NCBI GenBank assembly: GCA_035772735.1
Contig: JASDFA010000007.1
Location: forward strand, 148,055,001 to 148,119,000
Origin: Datura wrightii
Lineage: Eukaryota > Streptophyta > Magnoliopsida > Solanales > Solanaceae
Reading direction: 5' to 3'
DNA: 64,000 nucleotides
Shown here one piece after another: positions 23,111-35,674 of this stretch. The number at the start of each line of letters is the position of its first letter. Position 1 is the first letter of the stretch. A program made the position numbers and the translations under genes. The notes under the pieces are model-generated. The model saw only the letters and a list, made by a program, of their open reading frames with translations. It was not told where the DNA came from and searched no databases.

Positions 23111-23727
23111 TATTTAATTTAATTAATTATGAAAACTAAAAGCCTTATTTATTAAGAGCATCGTGAAATGCATGTTTGACAAAAATATTAATATTATGAA
23201 TATAATGCTATTCCTTTCGGTGGGCGAGAGGAGAAGTGTTATTTGCAAGCGAACCTAATAATGCTAGGAGGTGGATTCAAATTATTCAAATATAAGACAA
23301 AAAATAATCTATCAATTCTAACTAAAAATTGAATAGCATACAATGTGAAATATCAAATCATTGCTACTAAAACAAATAAATTAAAATTGAAAATATAACA
23401 TATATTCAAAATTAAGAAAAAAGTTAACATTATACTCTCATGTCAAATTCAAACATAACTTAAAATAAGTTGTAATATAACTTAAGTAATATAAACATAA
23501 GTCTATAACATCATTTATCAAAAAAATTATATTTTAATCAAAAATTAGAATAATATGCATTAATTGTCAAATAAAAAAAAGAAATAAAAAAATACAAGCA
23601 ATTATATAGAATCACAAGAAGTAAAGGTTGGGAAAAAGTGATATTGTATTTACATCACGTAATTACCTCAAATTCTCACACCCTCTGAAAATTGGAGAGT
23701 GTAATTACTCACTCTCAATTACATCCA

Positions 23728-26700
23728 TGTCACACCCCGCCTTGGGGGGTATGACTGGCACCTGGTGCCCTACTGGGACCTGAACTGCTGGACTGCTAAG
23801 CCTGGGCACATCTGGTGCCTGGCTGGCTCTAACTCATATTTCTGAAACAAAGGGCTATATAACAGCTGTAAACACAACCCCCGGCCCATTGGCCTATAGC
23901 CTCTTGTACCTGTACTAACAGCTGACCAAAAACATATCAATTCAGGGAAACCTATGCGGGCCGACAAGGCCACCATGCTGTCTAGTTATCTATAACTCAA
24001 TCATGAAGTACTAGAAAGCTACGTGACCGGCAAGGTCACCACTACTGGCAAACTATGGCCCCACACGGCCTACATAAAAGAAAGAAAGAGTACTAACAGC
24101 TATACAACTGCACGACCTCACACGACCGGCTCATCTGACCACAGGGAAACATAAACAGACTGCAAGCCTCTAGGAATGGTAATAGAAATGATCGGGACAG
24201 GGCCCCGACCTACCCGTACTATACAACCAAAAGACAATGAAATACACCTCTGGAATTCAGTCTCCGGATAACAGGAGCTGAATACTCGATCGCTGACAGG
24301 AATCACGTGGTATCGTCTGCTCGTCTATGAGTACCTGCAGGCAAGTAATGCAGCGCCCCACCGGGCGTCAATACCGCTGGTACTGAGTATGTAAAGCAAC
24401 AACTGAAAGCAAAATCTGGAAACAACAATGTAACTGATGAAACTGAAGTAAGAAGAAATAGATTAACTGTCTAATAACGTGAGTCATACCTTCTCTCGTA
24501 TATATATTGGAAAGGAAATAGGGGTCGTACCTGGAGACGTATCACTCTACTGCTGATCTACTTGTATCTAACGTCACATGGCATATGATAACATAACATA
24601 ACATAGTATAGCACACACAAACCTTACCCGGCCCCCATAAGCCGGGAGGTACAACCAGCACAAAATCTATAACCCTACCCCAGTCATCCCATCTCCTATA
24701 ACCCTGTAAGCATCCTGCCGGTCCCCTGGGTATGCACTTGGGCTCGCTGAGCCCCTGACTATAATTGTACCTGAGTCCGGAGGACTCCTGAATCAACACC
24801 CCAGGCGTATCCGCTCGACGGGGGTGTGTAAGGGCCGACCAAGGCACAATATGGGGAAAACTGGCATCCCATATTCGTCCCCTGGGGGACGGCATGCCAC
24901 TCCGTAGAGCGACGTATCCTCGTCCTCTGGCGGACGAGTCGATACAGCTATTAACCCTGGGGCGGTCATGGATGCTAGGTAATCCAACCCCAAACAATAC
25001 AACGGTCTCAACTAGTAATACTGTCTGCGTATCTCACATGCTGAGACTAATAGGGGTAAAGTATCGTATATATTACTGATCTTGGGCAGATTTATATGCC
25101 CAAGTGATACTCAAACGTATCATTTTCGCCTTGTTTGTTGTGCAATGTGTATACATTTTCATGTAATTGGTAATAAAATGTGGATTTATACTAACCAACA
25201 TGATTAGCATTGTTTTGTAGGTAAAATATGATTTAGAGGAGCAAAAATGCATGTTGGAACAATATCGGAGTTGGACTTGGATGCGAGCACGGAAAAGACA
25301 TTGGAATGCATAATGTAAAGGGGCTCCGCGATGGAGCCGTGCCACGCTACCATCGCGGAGGCACACTGCCTGGAGGGTGATTTAATTGGCAATTTCCAGT
25401 GAAGCCTCGCGACAGCTCCGTGGCACGGAGATAAGCCTACGCGTTGGCCTCCGTGCCACGTTGAGGCTATAATCCCGGACCCTGGATTTCCAGTGAGGGT
25501 CCGCATCCACGCCGTGTCACGGAGGCAGTGCTCCGCGTTGGCCTCCGTGACACGTTGCTTGTTATTTCGGGAAAAATTCCCAATAGTATAAATAGAACAC
25601 TTAGGCTTATTTTTAATGAATTCAGACTTGGTGGAGCAAGGACGTGAGTTAGAGGCAGTTGAGGAACGACAAAGCTAAGGGTTTTTCTCTCTTTCTTTCT
25701 TCTTTCAATCAATTGTTTGTATGATTAACACTTGTTTTAGGATGATTAATCCACAAATGAGTGGCTAATTCTCTTCCTTGCTGAGGTTATGAACAATGGT
25801 GATGAATTTTGATTATTGAATTGTATGGTTTTTCATCTTCTTCTTCTATGTTGTTCTATTAATTCTTGTTTCTACTGCATTAGTGTGTGGCCGACATTAA
25901 TGTACATCTAAAAAGTCCAATTTCACTCGAGAGAGCAAGAAAATTGGAAAGTTGTGAATTAATAGGGTATTGTTCTTAACTTGATTTGGGAAAATTGGGT
26001 TTTGATGTGCTTTCCTGATAGAAATATACTTGAAAGCCGTATTAGTCAATTAGGAACCGGAATTGTAGTGTTAGGTCATAAATTGCATTTGATCACAGAA
26101 ATGTAGACGGATGGTTTATGATTCTAAAGTGAGAGTAAATACGAGAGTTTTAATCTCTAGGCTAATGTTCTTGGCTAGCAACAGGAAGAAAAGATTAACC
26201 AAGCTATGATTGTAATCAAGTTCATTACTTGTTCTTAACCTTGGCATGCTCATATCCATAGTTTAAATTCACAGTAAATATTTGTTAATAGTTTTAGTAT
26301 ATAATTTATAAAAAAAAATTATTTAGCTTTTGGTTATGTTGTTGTCAGCATATTTAGAAGTAAGATAGAATATAGTATACTTGAGCAATTTTACTTATCC
26401 AGAGTCTCCTTGGTTCGATACTTGGCTTACTTAGCCACTTTATTACTTGTTTGACCACGTGCACTTGCGTGTCGGTTTTTAACACCTAACAAACGCACCG
26501 AACTATTACATGCTGAACTAATGATAGTAATCTGTACGTATTTAATACGTGCTGAGACTGGTAAATATGTATATATGAATATAGTCTCCTGCCAGACTGT
26601 ACTGGGGCAAATGCTATACGAAATATAGTATTTCTGCTGCAACCTATGTTGTATACTGAGTTCTGTATTAACGTGATTTACTATTCCTAACATGCGTTCT

Positions 26701-27751
26701 AAACTTTATTTTAGCCTGCCATTCTATTTCTGAGGTGCTTACGGATATTACATCGCTTTACGGGGATTCAACTGAATACAATAATATCTTAACATTTCGT
26801 ATCACATCACATACTGAGCATGCTGAGCAGTTTCTAATACTTGTGTTAGAAGCTATGTCGTATTAGTAAGTTTCACGCAAGTTACAACCTGATGCTTCTA
26901 ATACCGTATCAACATTCACAATAAACGTAACACTTGACTTCTGAACATTCGACTGGCCTGCAAATTACTATACTGCACCGATATTACTTAACTTGCCGAG
27001 GGAACTAGCTTTACATACCTTATTCTTGAACTATTCGTCCGTCGGACGAGACTCGGCCGGTACTTCAACTATTTTCTCCCAACTGCATTCATAAATACGT
27101 CAATTAATACTAAATACAGCTTTATTGTAAAGAGCAACGTTACTTTCGATATAGTTTATAGCCTAAACTTAGGCTTATCGAAAGACGGTCGAAAACTCAC
27201 TATTTTTCAGCGGTCCAGAAGGGAGAAATATTCACTTCACAGCTAGGAACACATAGACACTAATTTAGAGCAATTCCACTTACCTTAGCACGGTGGCTCG
27301 ACGATTCGTCGGCCGTATTTTACGAAACTGAATCCGTAGGAATGCTCTCTGCTGCTAAATACCTCAGTATCTGGAGTTAATTTGAATTTAGACAACGTTT
27401 AGCAGCGTAATCAGACGAAAATTATATAACTTCTTCGTTCCTCTTTCTCCTTCTGCGTTTGCCCTCTGTTCTCTGGAAATTTTAAAGGTTTTTATCATTT
27501 AAAACCGAAGTGGGGCTTTATATACTTGGGCCTGGACAAGGCCAACGTGTCACGGAGCCAACGCGGAGGCCCCTCCTCCGTGACACGCTGCCATCGCGTA
27601 GGGGCTCTGCCTCGGCTCCTTCCGCGATGGTTCGACAGGTTTCTCGTCCGATCTTTTCCCGGGCCTTTCTCCAGCACGTATGACCTTCAAATATGCTTAA
27701 CCAACGTGCGAATAGGTCGTCTAGATACCGGGAATTCTACGGGGTATAACA
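23728..27751 (-). mobile_element. Solo LTR 2 with nested 1.4-kb insert
   Basis: On the minus strand it begins TGTTATACCCCG and ends CGGGGTGTGACA. It is flanked by the 5-base target duplication ATCCA (23723-23727 and 27752-27756). It aligns along its length with solo LTRs 1 and 3 except for the block 25077-26496. No internal retrotransposon genes are present. A TATATAAAG-type box lies near 27515-27523 (minus), about 230 bases from the LTR start, as in the other copies. Short reading frames across it are not proteins. Confidence 0.88.
25077..26496 (+). mobile_element. Nested insert of unresolved class, LTR-like
   Basis: This block is absent from LTRs 1 and 3 and is flanked by a direct repeat (ATTAC, or TATTAC; 25071-25076 and 26496-26501). 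On the plus strand a TATAAATAG box lies at about 25586. GC-rich CCGTGACACG modules sit just upstream of it and a T/C-rich leader downstream. The right part (TTGGTTCGATACTTGGCTTA, then a CACGTGCACTTGCGTG block) resembles the 3' end of Ty3-gypsy LTRs. It begins TG but does not end cleanly in CA, so a solo LTR with a damaged end is only the best guess. No coding region. Confidence 0.5.
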
Positions 27752-27866
27752 ATCCAATTCATTGTTGATCATGTAATTATCTGACCAAACAGATAGATCA
27801 AACTGTATAACTATATCTAATTACACTCATATTTAATTATCAGAAAACTTTCCAAATAGGCTCTTA

Positions 27867-28240
27867 ACATAACATATAGATATAGATAAATTTGTGAAAT
27901 TTAAAATGATGTAATAATCTTTATTATATGAATAAAAAAATAATTATTTGTGAATTTTATTTGCTAACGTCGCAAATCATATTAACAAGTATATAGCTAG
28001 ATTCCACTCTAGAGTTTTCCAAGAATCAAATCATTTTCCCACTCAAACAAAAGACAGTATGATGTGATATTATTTTAGAAGAATCAAAATATCAACAAAT
28101 AAATTGTTTGCTTTATTCTCCAACCTTTAATAAACATAATTATTCCTTCCCTAGCTAGTGAGAACTTGTATGGTTTTGTTTAATTATTTAAAAAATTAAT
28201 AATATATCTCAACTTCATAATCAAACATTAAAAACTAAAA
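27867..28240. other. AT-rich spacer
   Basis: No gene or clear repeat seen. Confidence 0.5.
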
Positions 28241-29335
28241 GAGAGAATATATAAAATATTTTTTGAACTTATACCTTATTTTTAAGAAGACACTTTAAGT
28301 TTGTGAGAGTTCTATTATACCCCTATTCTTGTTTAAATGGTATAACTAACACCTATTGAGCTTACGTGGCTCTTGATGTGCTTTGCACTTGCTTGGAGCA
28401 GCATGAATAGTTTCAGAAATACCATTTTTTTAATTAATTTTTTTTTCTTTTTTCTCTTTCTCCATTTCTTTGTTTTATTCTCTCTCTCTCTCTCTTTTTT
28501 TGTTTCTTCTCCTTCTTCTTCTATTCCTCATTACCACAATCTTAAATCATATATCTGTAATTTTCACTATAACTTCGCCACCCCCACCCGTTTCTCCACA
28601 AAATCCCTACCCCCCCCCCCCAAACCCACCTCTCCCCCTCTTTTTTATATTCATTCTACTCTTCTTCTTCTTTTTTTTTTTTTCATATTTTGATAATAAT
28701 CTATGAAATGGGTTTGGTGACTTTTCACCATAACACCTCCTCCCCTTTTTTAATTAAAAAATTTAAAGAATCTAATATCCACATTTGATTGCTTGATCCA
28801 GTGACGTATTTTATTTTCTTATTATTTTTTTGTTCTTCAAATTTTATATTTAGTGGGTCTAATGGTGATTTATAAATTTTTGAACTTTTGTTTGGTGGTG
28901 ATTTAGATTTTTAATTTTTGATTATGAGATGATTTGGTTTGATTTGATTTTTGATAGGTTTATGATGATTTTAATTTAGTGGTAGTTTGATTTTATTTTT
29001 TTCTCCGGTAAAGATGGTGTTGACAAGGTTGTGGAGAAGAAGAAAGAAAAAAATGAATAAAAAGTAAAAAAGAAAAATATAAAATAGTGAACTAAAAAGG
29101 AAAAAGAAAGAAAAGGAAAATAAAAAGATAAACAAAAATACTGGAAAAAAAATAATGTGGCAGAATCTAATTGGTGCGTGTCATGCAGTGTTTTTCTTAA
29201 AAGTGGTGGTGACCTCAAAAGGTGGTATTTATACTATTTTAAATAAATATAAGAGAGTAATAGGACCCCACAAATTTAAAATGTCTTCTTAAAAGTAAGG
29301 TACAAGTTCAGGATACTTACTTTATGTATTCTCTC
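28241..29335. mobile_element. Non-autonomous TIR element, Mutator-like
   Basis: Inverted repeats of about 75 bases: the left end begins GAGAGAATATATAAA, and the right end read on the other strand begins GAGAGAATACATAAA. Both continue with GAACTT.TACCTTA.TTTTAAGAAGACA. Flanks AAACTAAAA (28232-28240) and AAAATAAAA (29336-29344) match at 8 of 9 positions, as expected for an old 9-base Mutator-type target duplication. The interior is C/T-rich on one side and A/G-rich on the other, with no transposase. Confidence 0.65.
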
Positions 29336-29709
29336 AAAATAAAATAAAATGATGCCCTTTGGAGCATACAAGTGGCAATAACAACAACAAAAATTGAGAA
29401 AAGTTTCATAAATAAAATTTAAAAAGGATAATGTATACGCAACTTTATGTTATCTCATAAGATAGAGAGGTCATTTTTGATAGATTATTAAAATAGTAAT
29501 AACTAGTATAAATAGTTTTCAATTATTTTTTAATTTCTTATTCGATGTTCAGCACCTATATTAAGATCTTGGTTAATTCGGATATAATAGCAGTACTTCT
29601 AATAAAAAATTTTCTATAGCAAAACTCGAACATGAAACCCCTAATTAAAGTCGGAGAACTTTCAACTGTTAATGCTGCATAAATACTTTAAATAAAGGGC
29701 TAAAGTAAA
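29336..29709. other. AT-rich spacer
   Basis: No gene seen. Confidence 0.5.
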
Positions 29710-29961
29710 TACTGCTAAAAATAGAGATTTTTCCCATTGTAAATCAATAAAAAATTTATATTATAAGACATGATTTTTTCACCGAATTTGTTCACTGAGA
29801 AAATAAATGGTGGAAAATAGTTTTTCATTAAAATAGTGAAAAATTTTATGATTTTTTAATATGAAAATACTATTATTTTTTTCTCTCACTGATAATTTAA
29901 TGAGAATAGCCACTTAATATTTTTGAGTAAAAAATCAGTGAGAAAATAATAATTAGCAGTG
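29710..29961. mobile_element. CACTA-like MITE (candidate)
   Basis: Left end TACTGCTAAAAAT. The right end read on the other strand is CACTGCTAATTAT. Internal TTTTCTCACTGA-type motifs appear on both strands. Flanks AAA and AAG match at two of three bases. 252 bases, no coding. Confidence 0.4.
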
Positions 29962-30594
29962 AAGTTCACAAATCACAATAGCAATTTTGGACTTTTTCTC
30001 TAAATAATTTTTTTTTCTTGATGGGAACAAATGGCATACACGTGTACCCATATGAGTGGATAAATTAAAATAAGTTGTCCCAATGTGCCACAATGTGCTT
30101 GCTAATAATAATCCTTATTCCTTAAGCATAGGATTGGTCATAGTTAAATTTGACTTTGTTAGTTGTATGGGGAGAAGTTTACAATCATTTGTTTCTTTTC
30201 AAATGTAAAAATTAATTTTATATTTAATTTAATTTTAAAAGTTAACTTCAATATAAAGATTGTCATGTAAGACAAATTTAACCTTAATATCATATTAAAA
30301 ATATATATATTTTAAATTTAACTCAATTCATCATCGTTATCATGAATATGATAATATTACCATGAAATGGTGCGATTAGATGATCAGCACCACTCATCTC
30401 TTTATTTTAAATTCGAGGTATGTAAATTAAAAATTTTTAATAAATTTTATTACGAGCAATTCTAAATTAATCAAACTTAGTAATGATAAAAGAAATACAA
30501 TATGTTTTGAGATTATTGCAAAAGGTCCTCATCAAAGCTAATAAACTTAGAATACTTATTGCCAGTAAAAACTAAACCATTTGTCTACACACTA
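29962..30594. other. AT-rich spacer upstream of the nucleoside hydrolase region
   Basis: No gene seen. Confidence 0.5.
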
Positions 30595-30990
30595 CTCCCT
30601 CCGATTCTTTTATTTGTCTGTTTTTATTCTCTTTAATAAATATTTTTTTTAAATTTATGTGTATGTGATCTTCATTTAAGTTTTACATGCTAATTAATTA
30701 ATGTTTATTATCTTTAAGAAGAATAATTATAAATATAAACAAGAAAATATATTTAATTATTTCCTTAATTTTTTAAAATAAAATTATCATTCTGTTTATC
30801 TTTACTTGTTCAGTGATGACATGCACACCTCTAACGGAGCAATAAATATAATAACAAATTTACTATATTACTAATTGATAAATTATCTCTTTTTTTTTTT
30901 GAATAAAAAAATATTTATTTTTAAAATAATAAGTAAATAAAAAAAGAATATATTTAAGACCATCTATTTTTAATACTATGACAACAGGAG
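30595..30990. mobile_element. Stowaway-like MITE (candidate), near the nucleoside hydrolase promoter
   Basis: The left end CTCCCTCCGATTC follows TA. The right end AACAGGAG precedes TA. TA duplication and CTCCCTCC termini are typical of Stowaway/Tc1-mariner MITEs. The right terminus is degraded. It ends about 155 bases upstream of the ATG at 31147, so it may overlap the promoter. Confidence 0.5.
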
Positions 30991-31146
30991 TAAAATGGAT
31001 ACACTCCTATATATATATGTATATAAAGCAGTGGGCGGGGAAGAATGGAGTTATAGAAAATTCAGCTCATCGTCAAAGTTCCTTCATTTTGCTCCTTTTT
31101 GAATTTCAAATCTTTCTTGGTAATCTGTGGAGTCTACAAGACAAAG

Positions 31147-34100
31147 ATGTCGATTTCTGGTAGTTTGCCTGATGGGTTGGTGGCTAAAAACCGTGAAAAA
31201 ATCATCATAGATACTGATCCTGGCATTGGTAAGATTTCCCTCTGTTTAAAGTTGTGTCTTTAGCATTTCTCAGCAAAATTTTGTTTCTTTGCAAGTGGGG
31301 TTCCATTTTCTTCAATGAAAGATGACATATTTGGGATCTTTGTATGCAACATTTACTATGAGTCAATCTTCTCCGGTGCTTAGTAGATTAATGCAAGCTG
31401 ACCCGAACAACAGGGTTACAAAAATTGGAATTTTGTAGTTCTTATATGAATGAAATATCTTTTTATGTGTTTTAATGTTCTGATGTGTTTCACTTAATGT
31501 ATCCTAGGAGATAATCCAAAAAAAAAAAAAAAAAAAAGAAAGAAAGATAGGTATGAAGATCTGAAGTTGACTTGGAATAGTGGCATATATATATATATAT
31601 ATATTATGATGAGTTCTCTTATAGAATGACGCTATGTTGTTCGGACCTTTTAAAAATGTTGTTGCACTCATGTTTGAAGAGTTGAGCAACATAGGAACCA
31701 TGTGCCTCGATAACATTGGGTGTAAAGCATATAGCTTGTTCTTAGTAAGACGAAATATCTATCCATGGAAACAGTCTCTCGCAGAAATGCAGGATAAAAC
31801 TTCGTACAATAGACCCTTGTGGTCCAGCCCTTCCTTAGAGCCCGTGCATAGCGGAAGCTCGGGCTGCCCTTTAGAGATGATCAATTCAGATTTTTTGGGG
31901 CTCTAGGAGTTCTTACCTTTAATCCTCTCTGCTACCTTCTCTTTAATGAGATGCTCGAAAAAGTTAACACTCCAAGTTTATTTATGCGATAATCTTTATG
32001 GATACTTCTTAAATTCGGAGAGTTCCATTAGTAGATGTAGTTTCGAAAAAATCTGATAATCTAGATGTGCTTTGCCTTCATAAAGAAAAGATATATTGCA
32101 GAGATATAGGCAATTATGAATCTTCTGACTAATTTCTGTTTATGATTTCTGGAATTGTTTGTCAACAATTGTAGGAGAAGTTCTTGTTTGCTAACTTTGA
32201 TAACCTTAAACATCACAAGTTTTAGCTTTTAACATTACTCAGTATTCATTGCTATAAACTTTTGACTTGAATATTTTCGAGAGAAAGAGCATCAAGATCT
32301 TTATTGAAAAAAATAAGTACAAGAGCATCAAGATTTATGGCTATCAACAAAAGGTATTTGTAAAAGTAGGTCGTGAGGCCAAGCAACTAACGGGCACCAA
32401 GTAAAGGTAAACCTTGGAACCTAGCAGAAATAATCCTCCAGGACAGTGCCTCCTAGATCGGAGAAAGTGGCCTTAAGAAGAGGAAATAACCTTTTGTATA
32501 AGGATATGTCCCTTAAATTCTCTGTTTTCCCTTTTCTTCCTCTTCCACAAACAGCAAGGTAGGCAAGGTTTATGATTATATCCTTTCATTTTTATCGAAA
32601 TAGAGTTTGAGCATCCACGTGGGGAACTTGAAAAGTTAGAAGATTCTTTTTTGTGTTTTTTGGAGCTCCTTGTCGAGCCAAACAACTCTCTGGGATGTAG
32701 AAAATGTACACACTTCATTGTAGAATAAATTGAAACTATATGCCTTTTTAATATATATTAGGGGATACCTGAATGAAATGTGAAGCTTCTGTCATTTTTT
32801 TGGGATAAGTTTTGATCTGGTTGGGCAGTTTTTTTTGTTTATTTGGCCAATTACAGTCCTGTTCCACGTGTTCTCATTGATCTGATTGAGTTTTGTTGAT
32901 ATCTAGATGACAGCATGGCGATATTAATGGCATTCCAGACTCCAGAAGTTGAGATATTAGGCTTAACTACCATATTTGGAAATGCTACTACAAAAGAGGC
33001 TACACGAAATGCATTAATTTTGGTATGTGTTTTTTCAGTTATCTATAATTTCAGCATTTTGATGTTTTCAGAACAAATTCTTGATCAGTCACTTTTTGAA
33101 ATTTGCAAAAGGATAGTGTGAAACTGCAGGATATCCAGATATCCCAGTGGCAGAGGGTAGCCTTGAATCTTTGAAGGTAATTATCTGTAACTCCTAGGTT
33201 TACTTAAGTTATCGATCACAGATTGCTAGGTATCCTGGAGAAATAGATTATCAGGAATCGAGATATATGCAATCATATTATGCTTATCGCTTCCTGCATG
33301 ATCATTCTTTGCTCAGCCATTTAGCTTTCTTGGTCATCCTATTGAGTTGATCCATTGATTTCATTTCTCGTCCATATTTTTATCAAGTGTTCTATCACCT
33401 GACGTAGATATTATTATGTAGAGAGGGGAGCCATGTGTTGCAGACTTTATTCATGGTTCAGATGGATTAGGCAACTTATTCTTACCATCTCCAACTTCTA
33501 AGAAAATTGAGAAATCTGCATCTGAATTTCTGGTGGATAAAGTATCCGAATATCCAGGTGAAGTATCTATACTTGCACTGGGACCACTGACAAATCTGGC
33601 TTTGGTGAGTTGCATCTCAAAAGTTTCTTAATTTTCAAGTTCTTATTGCTTGAATCTGCAACATCTTTATTGTTATGTTTCGGTTTAGGCTATCAAACGA
33701 GACTCAAACTTTGCAAGCAAGGTGAAGAGGGTGATAATACTTGGCGGTTCCTTCTTTGCTTTGGGAAATGTTAATCCTGCTGCAGAAGCAAATGTGTGTG
33801 ATCCTTCTTCCCTTTGTTCTAACTTCACAGAAATCAGTTTAATGACGGCAATGTGCCTTTATGTTTAATGGTCGTTTGGCCCCTAATATCTCTGTGTAGG
33901 AATATCCCAAAATGATTTTTTTCCCTTAGCGCATTTTCAGCTTAGTACTGTAACTAGTGGTGTTAGACACTGCTTTCTCCTTATAATTTGAGAATAACAT
34001 GGAATTTTTAGGAGTTATGTTTGGAGAATACTTAATGAATTATCGGTTGGAGTTGTTTCATCTTTCTCTGATCTATACTTTTTGGCATGTACAAGCAATT

Positions 34101-34989
34101 GCAGAATCAGTCTGTGAGAAAGTGTAGTTAGTATATTTTTCTACTGAGGTCTCTCTGTGCCATCGGAAATACTTTTATGATTTGATTATCTCCTTTAGAA
34201 AGTTTTCCGACGATGCAGATATATGGGGATCCAGAGGCTGCAGATATTGTGTTTACCTCAGGTGCAAATATTGATGTTGTTGGTATCAACATTACCACAC
34301 AAGTCAAAATGACAGGTGCTTTTTCAGGACCAAATTTTTCCAAACTCTTCCATTTTTTCCACTTTTTAAGTGTAGATGTAGTAGTTCATTTGTCAGTTCA
34401 GATTTCAGATTTTTCTTTTTATCTTGTCTTAGATGCTGATCTTGATGAACTGAAGCAATCCGAAGGAAAACACACCAATTTTTTGTGCAAAATGTGCAAA
34501 TTTTACCGAGATTTTCATGTAAAGTCAGATGGCGTATATGGTACTCTTCTTCTAGTTCTTACATTTTTTTTTTGGAACACAAAATGTGTTCTTCCCTCGT
34601 TTATTTCTCGATCTTTATTACTTGATACGTTGCGCTCACTGTCTTTTTCAGGAGTTTTTCCTCATGATCCTGTCACCTTTGTGGCACTAGTTCGACCTGA
34701 CCTCTTCACTTACAAGAAAGGCGTTGTGAGGGTTGAGACACAGGGCATTTGTGTTGGGCACACGCTCTTGGACAATGGCCTAAAGAAGTAAAGCATCGTA
34801 AACTGATAATTTTATTTCGTGCAAATCTGTAGAGTCCGATTTCATATCTTTGGATTATGAGGATAATTCTTATTATGTAGGTGGAGTAGGAGCAATCCGT
34901 GGACAGAGTATTCTCCAGTTTCAGTTGCATGGACAGTTGATGTGGATGAAGTTCTGAATTATATAAAGAAAACGTTAATGAAACCATGA
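31147..34989 (+). CDS. Uridine/ribonucleoside hydrolase (URH-type), 9 exons
   Basis: Nine exons: 31147-31228, 32907-33022, 33117-33176, 33422-33604, 33689-33793, 34219-34315, 34433-34540, 34652-34787 and 34881-34989, all with GT..AG introns. They join without frame conflict into 331 residues, the usual length for plant nucleoside hydrolases. These cytosolic enzymes cleave the N-glycosidic bond of uridine, inosine or xanthosine in nucleotide salvage and may also act on cytokinin ribosides. Evidence: the calcium-binding signature DTDPGIDD (residues 22-29), HGSDGLGN in exon 4, GNVNPAAEAN (173-182) and the active-site VFPHDP with His255-Asp256. Exon 3 begins after an unusual ...GATAG acceptor. 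Intron 1 is long (1.68 kb) and holds a SINE fragment. I cannot decide between URH1 and URH2. Confidence 0.93.
31762..31873 (+). mobile_element. AU-type SINE fragment in intron 1
   Basis: Contains GGAAACAGTCTCTCGCAGAA, ACAATAGACCCTTGTGGTCC, GTGCATAGCGGAAGCT and the terminal GGGCTGCCCTTT, in the order known for the angiosperm AU SINE. The pol III promoter end is missing or unrecognisable, so it is a 5'-truncated or diverged copy. The open frame across it is not a gene. Confidence 0.75.
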
Positions 34990-35674
34990 ACGTTTTTCTA
35001 TCCTTGTATATCATATCGTGTCATAGCATTACCTATTCTTGAAAATTGAGGAATGCATCTCTAATGACATTTGGGGATCAGATGTCCCATGCACACAGTT
35101 TATGTTTGATGATGAAAGTAAAAGGAGTTGTCCAGTATATGTATATATTGGATGATGAAAATTCTCTGAATTTATGATCTTCCACTGTTCATTAACTTTC
35201 TTTCATAGACTTGTAGCGGAAAATATGATCATGGAAGTGCTGTACATCTTATTTGATTACACTCTGTCCTATGTGATATTTCACTTGGTATAGGTGTATT
35301 CGTAGAATTCAGCAAACTCTTCTAACATAAAATTAGGAATATAGAAATTAAATAGAGAAAACACGACACACTTATAGATGTCTGGATTCTTTTGTAAGGA
35401 AGAAATTAATAAGATTATAATAGGCGAATAAATATTGTTTTAACTAGATAAATATATATAATTTTGATGGCCAATTATCACAAGTTCAGTGTTTGAAAAG
35501 TAGTCCTATAAGCCAATGACTCACTACTATTTTGGATCATCTATTTTTAGCAAGAACGATCAGTAGAATAGATCGAAGGGAGTATAATTTTGGTGCATTC
35601 ATCATATAATGTGATTAACTTTAACATTTTTTTTTCCAGAATAGATACAACACACATACATATATATATATATA
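34990..35674. other. 3' flank of the nucleoside hydrolase gene
   Basis: Contains the likely 3' untranslated region, then AT-rich spacer with a TA run at about 35660-35674. A GAAGGGAGTA near 35575 could be the end of a decayed Stowaway MITE. No gene. Confidence 0.5.

Larger units (their letters stand above)
22698..27866. mobile_element. MITE split by solo LTR 2
   Basis: Left end AATTTGTTTGGAAAGTCAC (22698) and right end ACTTTCCAAATAGG (about 27851-27864) form an inverted pair around TTTGGAAAGT. Internal GTGTAATTAC and GTAATTACAC motifs recur on both sides. The right part resumes directly after LTR 2. A long AT microsatellite lies inside. The target duplication is not clear. Confidence 0.45.

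Noticed and set aside
24542..24997. 151-codon minus-strand frame in solo LTR 2 and similar frames at 44050-44397 and 42718-43029
   Set aside because: These lie in non-coding LTR sequence, are not aligned in frame between the three LTR copies, and have no recognisable domain.
28373..28706. Frames rich in Phe, Ser and Pro
   Set aside because: Products of a C/T-rich low-complexity stretch within the TIR element.
31634..31906. 90-codon frame in intron 1 of the nucleoside hydrolase
   Set aside because: Overlaps the SINE fragment and lies in a well-supported intron.
34213..34791. Single 192-codon frame across exons 6-8
   Set aside because: It reads through two introns. The spliced exons give a better match to the nucleoside hydrolase family with consistent GT..AG boundaries.
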